DNA of 64,000 bases from Candidatus Heimdallarchaeota archaeon (lineage in GTDB: Archaea; Asgardarchaeota; Heimdallarchaeia; Hodarchaeales; Hodarchaeaceae): assembly GCA_020353515.1 (NCBI GenBank), contig CP070695.1, positions 3,578,050-3,642,049 on the forward strand, read 5' to 3'. The position numbers were made by a program, and so were the translations under genes. The notes under the pieces are model-generated. The model was not told the DNA's origin, did not search any database, and was given only the letters and a program-made list of their open reading frames with translations. Positions 63,052 to 64,000 of this stretch are shown here, in pieces (the stretch's first letter is position 1; every line of letters begins with the position of its first letter).

Positions 63052-63825
63052 ATGAGATGTCAAATTGTTTTTAATACATGGGAGAGTCGTGCATTCATTG
63101 CTAAAAGCATACTTAATCATCCAGATGTAAAAAAAGTTTTGAATAAGGGTGTAATAGCTCTTGGCCGAGGAATCACGAATGCTTATCTTCTTCGTGAGAT
63201 GTTAGAGGTCACAAATAACACAGATTTTCAAGTTGATATTGATAATTATGTTGTAGGAGTTGTTGATGGATCTTTGTGGGCCAGTAATTCTGCCACACGA
63301 ACTCCAGAGGTCGCGTTCTATAATGGAAAACCAGAATTTGAACCTATAACCAAAGCTATTGAGAAAGCAGATCTTGTAATTAAGGGGGGGAACGCTCTTG
63401 GTCCTGATTGGATCGCTGGGGTCTTATGTGCACACCCTGCAGGTGGAACGATAGGATCAGTTTATGCTATAGCGATATCAAGAGGTATAAAGATTCTTGT
63501 ACCAATTTCAATCAGCAAAATGATTCCTTACTCTGTTACAGATATTGTTCCAGATCTTGGAGGCCAACAGGCCATTGACTATGTTCGAGGAATGCCAGTT
63601 GGTCTTTTCCCTATAGTTGGTGGTGAAATCTTCTCAGAAATTGAAGCCATAGAAACCTTAGCAAAGGTTGAAGTCTATCCAATAGGAGCAGGTGGGGTTT
63701 ATGATGGAGCTGGAGCAACTATCTTTGAAATTTCTGGAGTAAAAGAAGAAGTGGATAAAATTATTGAGCTCTACGAGTTGGTTAAAGACACAAAACCATT
63801 AAATGTTGATTTACAACCCCACTAA
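63052..63825 (+). CDS. Conserved protein of unknown function, Rossmann-like
   Basis: A soluble 257-residue alpha/beta protein. Gly-rich turns occur at VIALGRGITNAYLL (about 34-47), LVIKGGNALGPDW (about 108-120) and AHPAGGTIGSVYAIAISRG (about 126-144), and again at IGAGGVYDGAGAT near the C terminus. The pattern suggests nucleotide or phosphate binding, and the middle part is faintly like LUD/NagB-type folds. I recall similar uncharacterised proteins in other archaea but can assign no reaction. A very strong ribosome binding site and an isolated position suggest high expression from its own promoter. Confidence 0.65.
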   Translation: MRCQIVFNTWESRAFIAKSILNHPDVKKVLNKGVIALGRGITNAYLLREMLEVTNNTDFQVDIDNYVVGVVDGSLWASNSATRTPEVAFYNGKPEFEPITKAIEKADLVIKGGNALGPDWIAGVLCAHPAGGTIGSVYAIAISRGIKILVPISISKMIPYSVTDIVPDLGGQQAIDYVRGMPVGLFPIVGGEIFSEIEAIETLAKVEVYPIGAGGVYDGAGATIFEISGVKEEVDKIIELYELVKDTKPLNVDLQPH

Positions 63826-63842
63826 GAAAAATCTGACTGATC

Positions 63843-63896
63843 TTTTTTTCGTCGGACGATATGACTCTTTTCTTATCCTTTTTTTCATAATTTTTT
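63843..63896 (+). terminator. Cluster of T-tracts after the last gene
   Basis: T7 at 63843-63849, T7 at 63879-63885 and T6 at 63891-63896, just past the stop codon at 63825. Several tracts in a row are typical of archaeal termination regions. Confidence 0.55.
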
Positions 63897-64000
63897 CTTC
63901 GAAAACTAAATACGTCATTTTTTATTGAAATCTGTCATTTTTAGAGAACTTCATGATATTTCTACTTCTATATTCTCTGTAAGGATGAGTAAGGATATTT

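Overview
This AT-rich window (roughly two thirds A+T by eye) reads as a piece of an archaeal chromosome, most likely from an Asgard archaeon. The archaeal signs are a form III RuBisCO, an archaeal HGPRTase-like phosphoribosyltransferase, an archaeal-type phosphoglycerate mutase (ApgM), an archaeal/eukaryotic-style tyrosyl-tRNA synthetase, TATA-like boxes, T-tract terminators, and winged-helix regulators fused to membrane segments. A maspardin-like (SPG21-like) hydrolase and large secreted proteases fit Asgard genomes, but no single gene here proves the lineage. I see no rRNA, tRNA, CRISPR array, insertion sequence or integrase.

Layout. 1-5.3 kb: the end of a UvrA-type ATPase coupled to an alpha/alpha-toroid (squalene-cyclase-like) protein, a class III aminotransferase of the glutamate-semialdehyde aminomutase type, a cupin, and a LutB/LutA-like iron-sulfur pair. 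5.3-8.5 kb: membrane proteins, a membrane-anchored winged-helix regulator and a secreted protein, with a 21-bp-phased operator-like array upstream. 8.5-13.5 kb: DinB-like protein, maspardin-like hydrolase, cysteine synthase, form III RuBisCO and a YcaQ-type glycosylase. 13.6-17.8 kb: a tightly linked trio of glycyl radical enzyme, its activase and an FMN split-barrel-like protein. 18-26.3 kb: DNA methyltransferase, CDF metal exporter with three tail domains, TldE/TldD pair, an orphan protein and TyrRS. 26.5-34.2 kb: aspartate racemase, MMPL transporter, coiled-coil protein, small regulator, FAD oxidoreductase and phosphoribosyltransferase. 34.4-41.7 kb: giant FtsX-like permease, beta-helix surface protein, Zn-ribbon/winged-helix protein and GNAT. 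41.9-46.9 kb: short tight clusters (GT8-like, flavin reductase, Nudix; MBL hydrolase with TIGR04076 proteins; alkyltransferase-like protein with an AbrB-repeat fusion). 47-56.8 kb: acyl-CoA synthetase, ApgM, GNAT/N-succinylamino acid racemase pair, a divergent RuBisCO-like protein, DsrE-like protein abutting a composite DNA methyltransferase, and a kinase-like protein. 56.9-64 kb: secreted metalloprotease, small secreted protein, tandem-HTH regulator, secreted subtilase and a conserved unknown.

How the genes may work together. Form III RuBisCO makes 3-phosphoglycerate from ribulose-1,5-bisphosphate. In archaea this belongs to AMP/nucleoside salvage, so the HGPRTase-like enzyme (base recycling) and ApgM (3-PG to 2-PG) are plausible functional neighbours, although they are not in one operon. 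The GNAT and racemase genes match the known logic of N-succinylation followed by racemisation of amino acids. The lifestyle suggested is anaerobic (glycyl radical enzyme, iron-sulfur oxidoreductases) and peptide- or detritus-using (two secreted proteases, TldDE, racemases, acyl-CoA synthetase).

The best candidates for undescribed biology are the divergent RuBisCO-like protein that keeps only the metal-binding KDDE motif, the glycyl-radical trio of unknown substrate, and the DsrE-methyltransferase pair with a degenerate second methyltransferase domain. All three are inferences from sequence reading. Residue numbers were hand-counted from the first codon of the stated coordinates.
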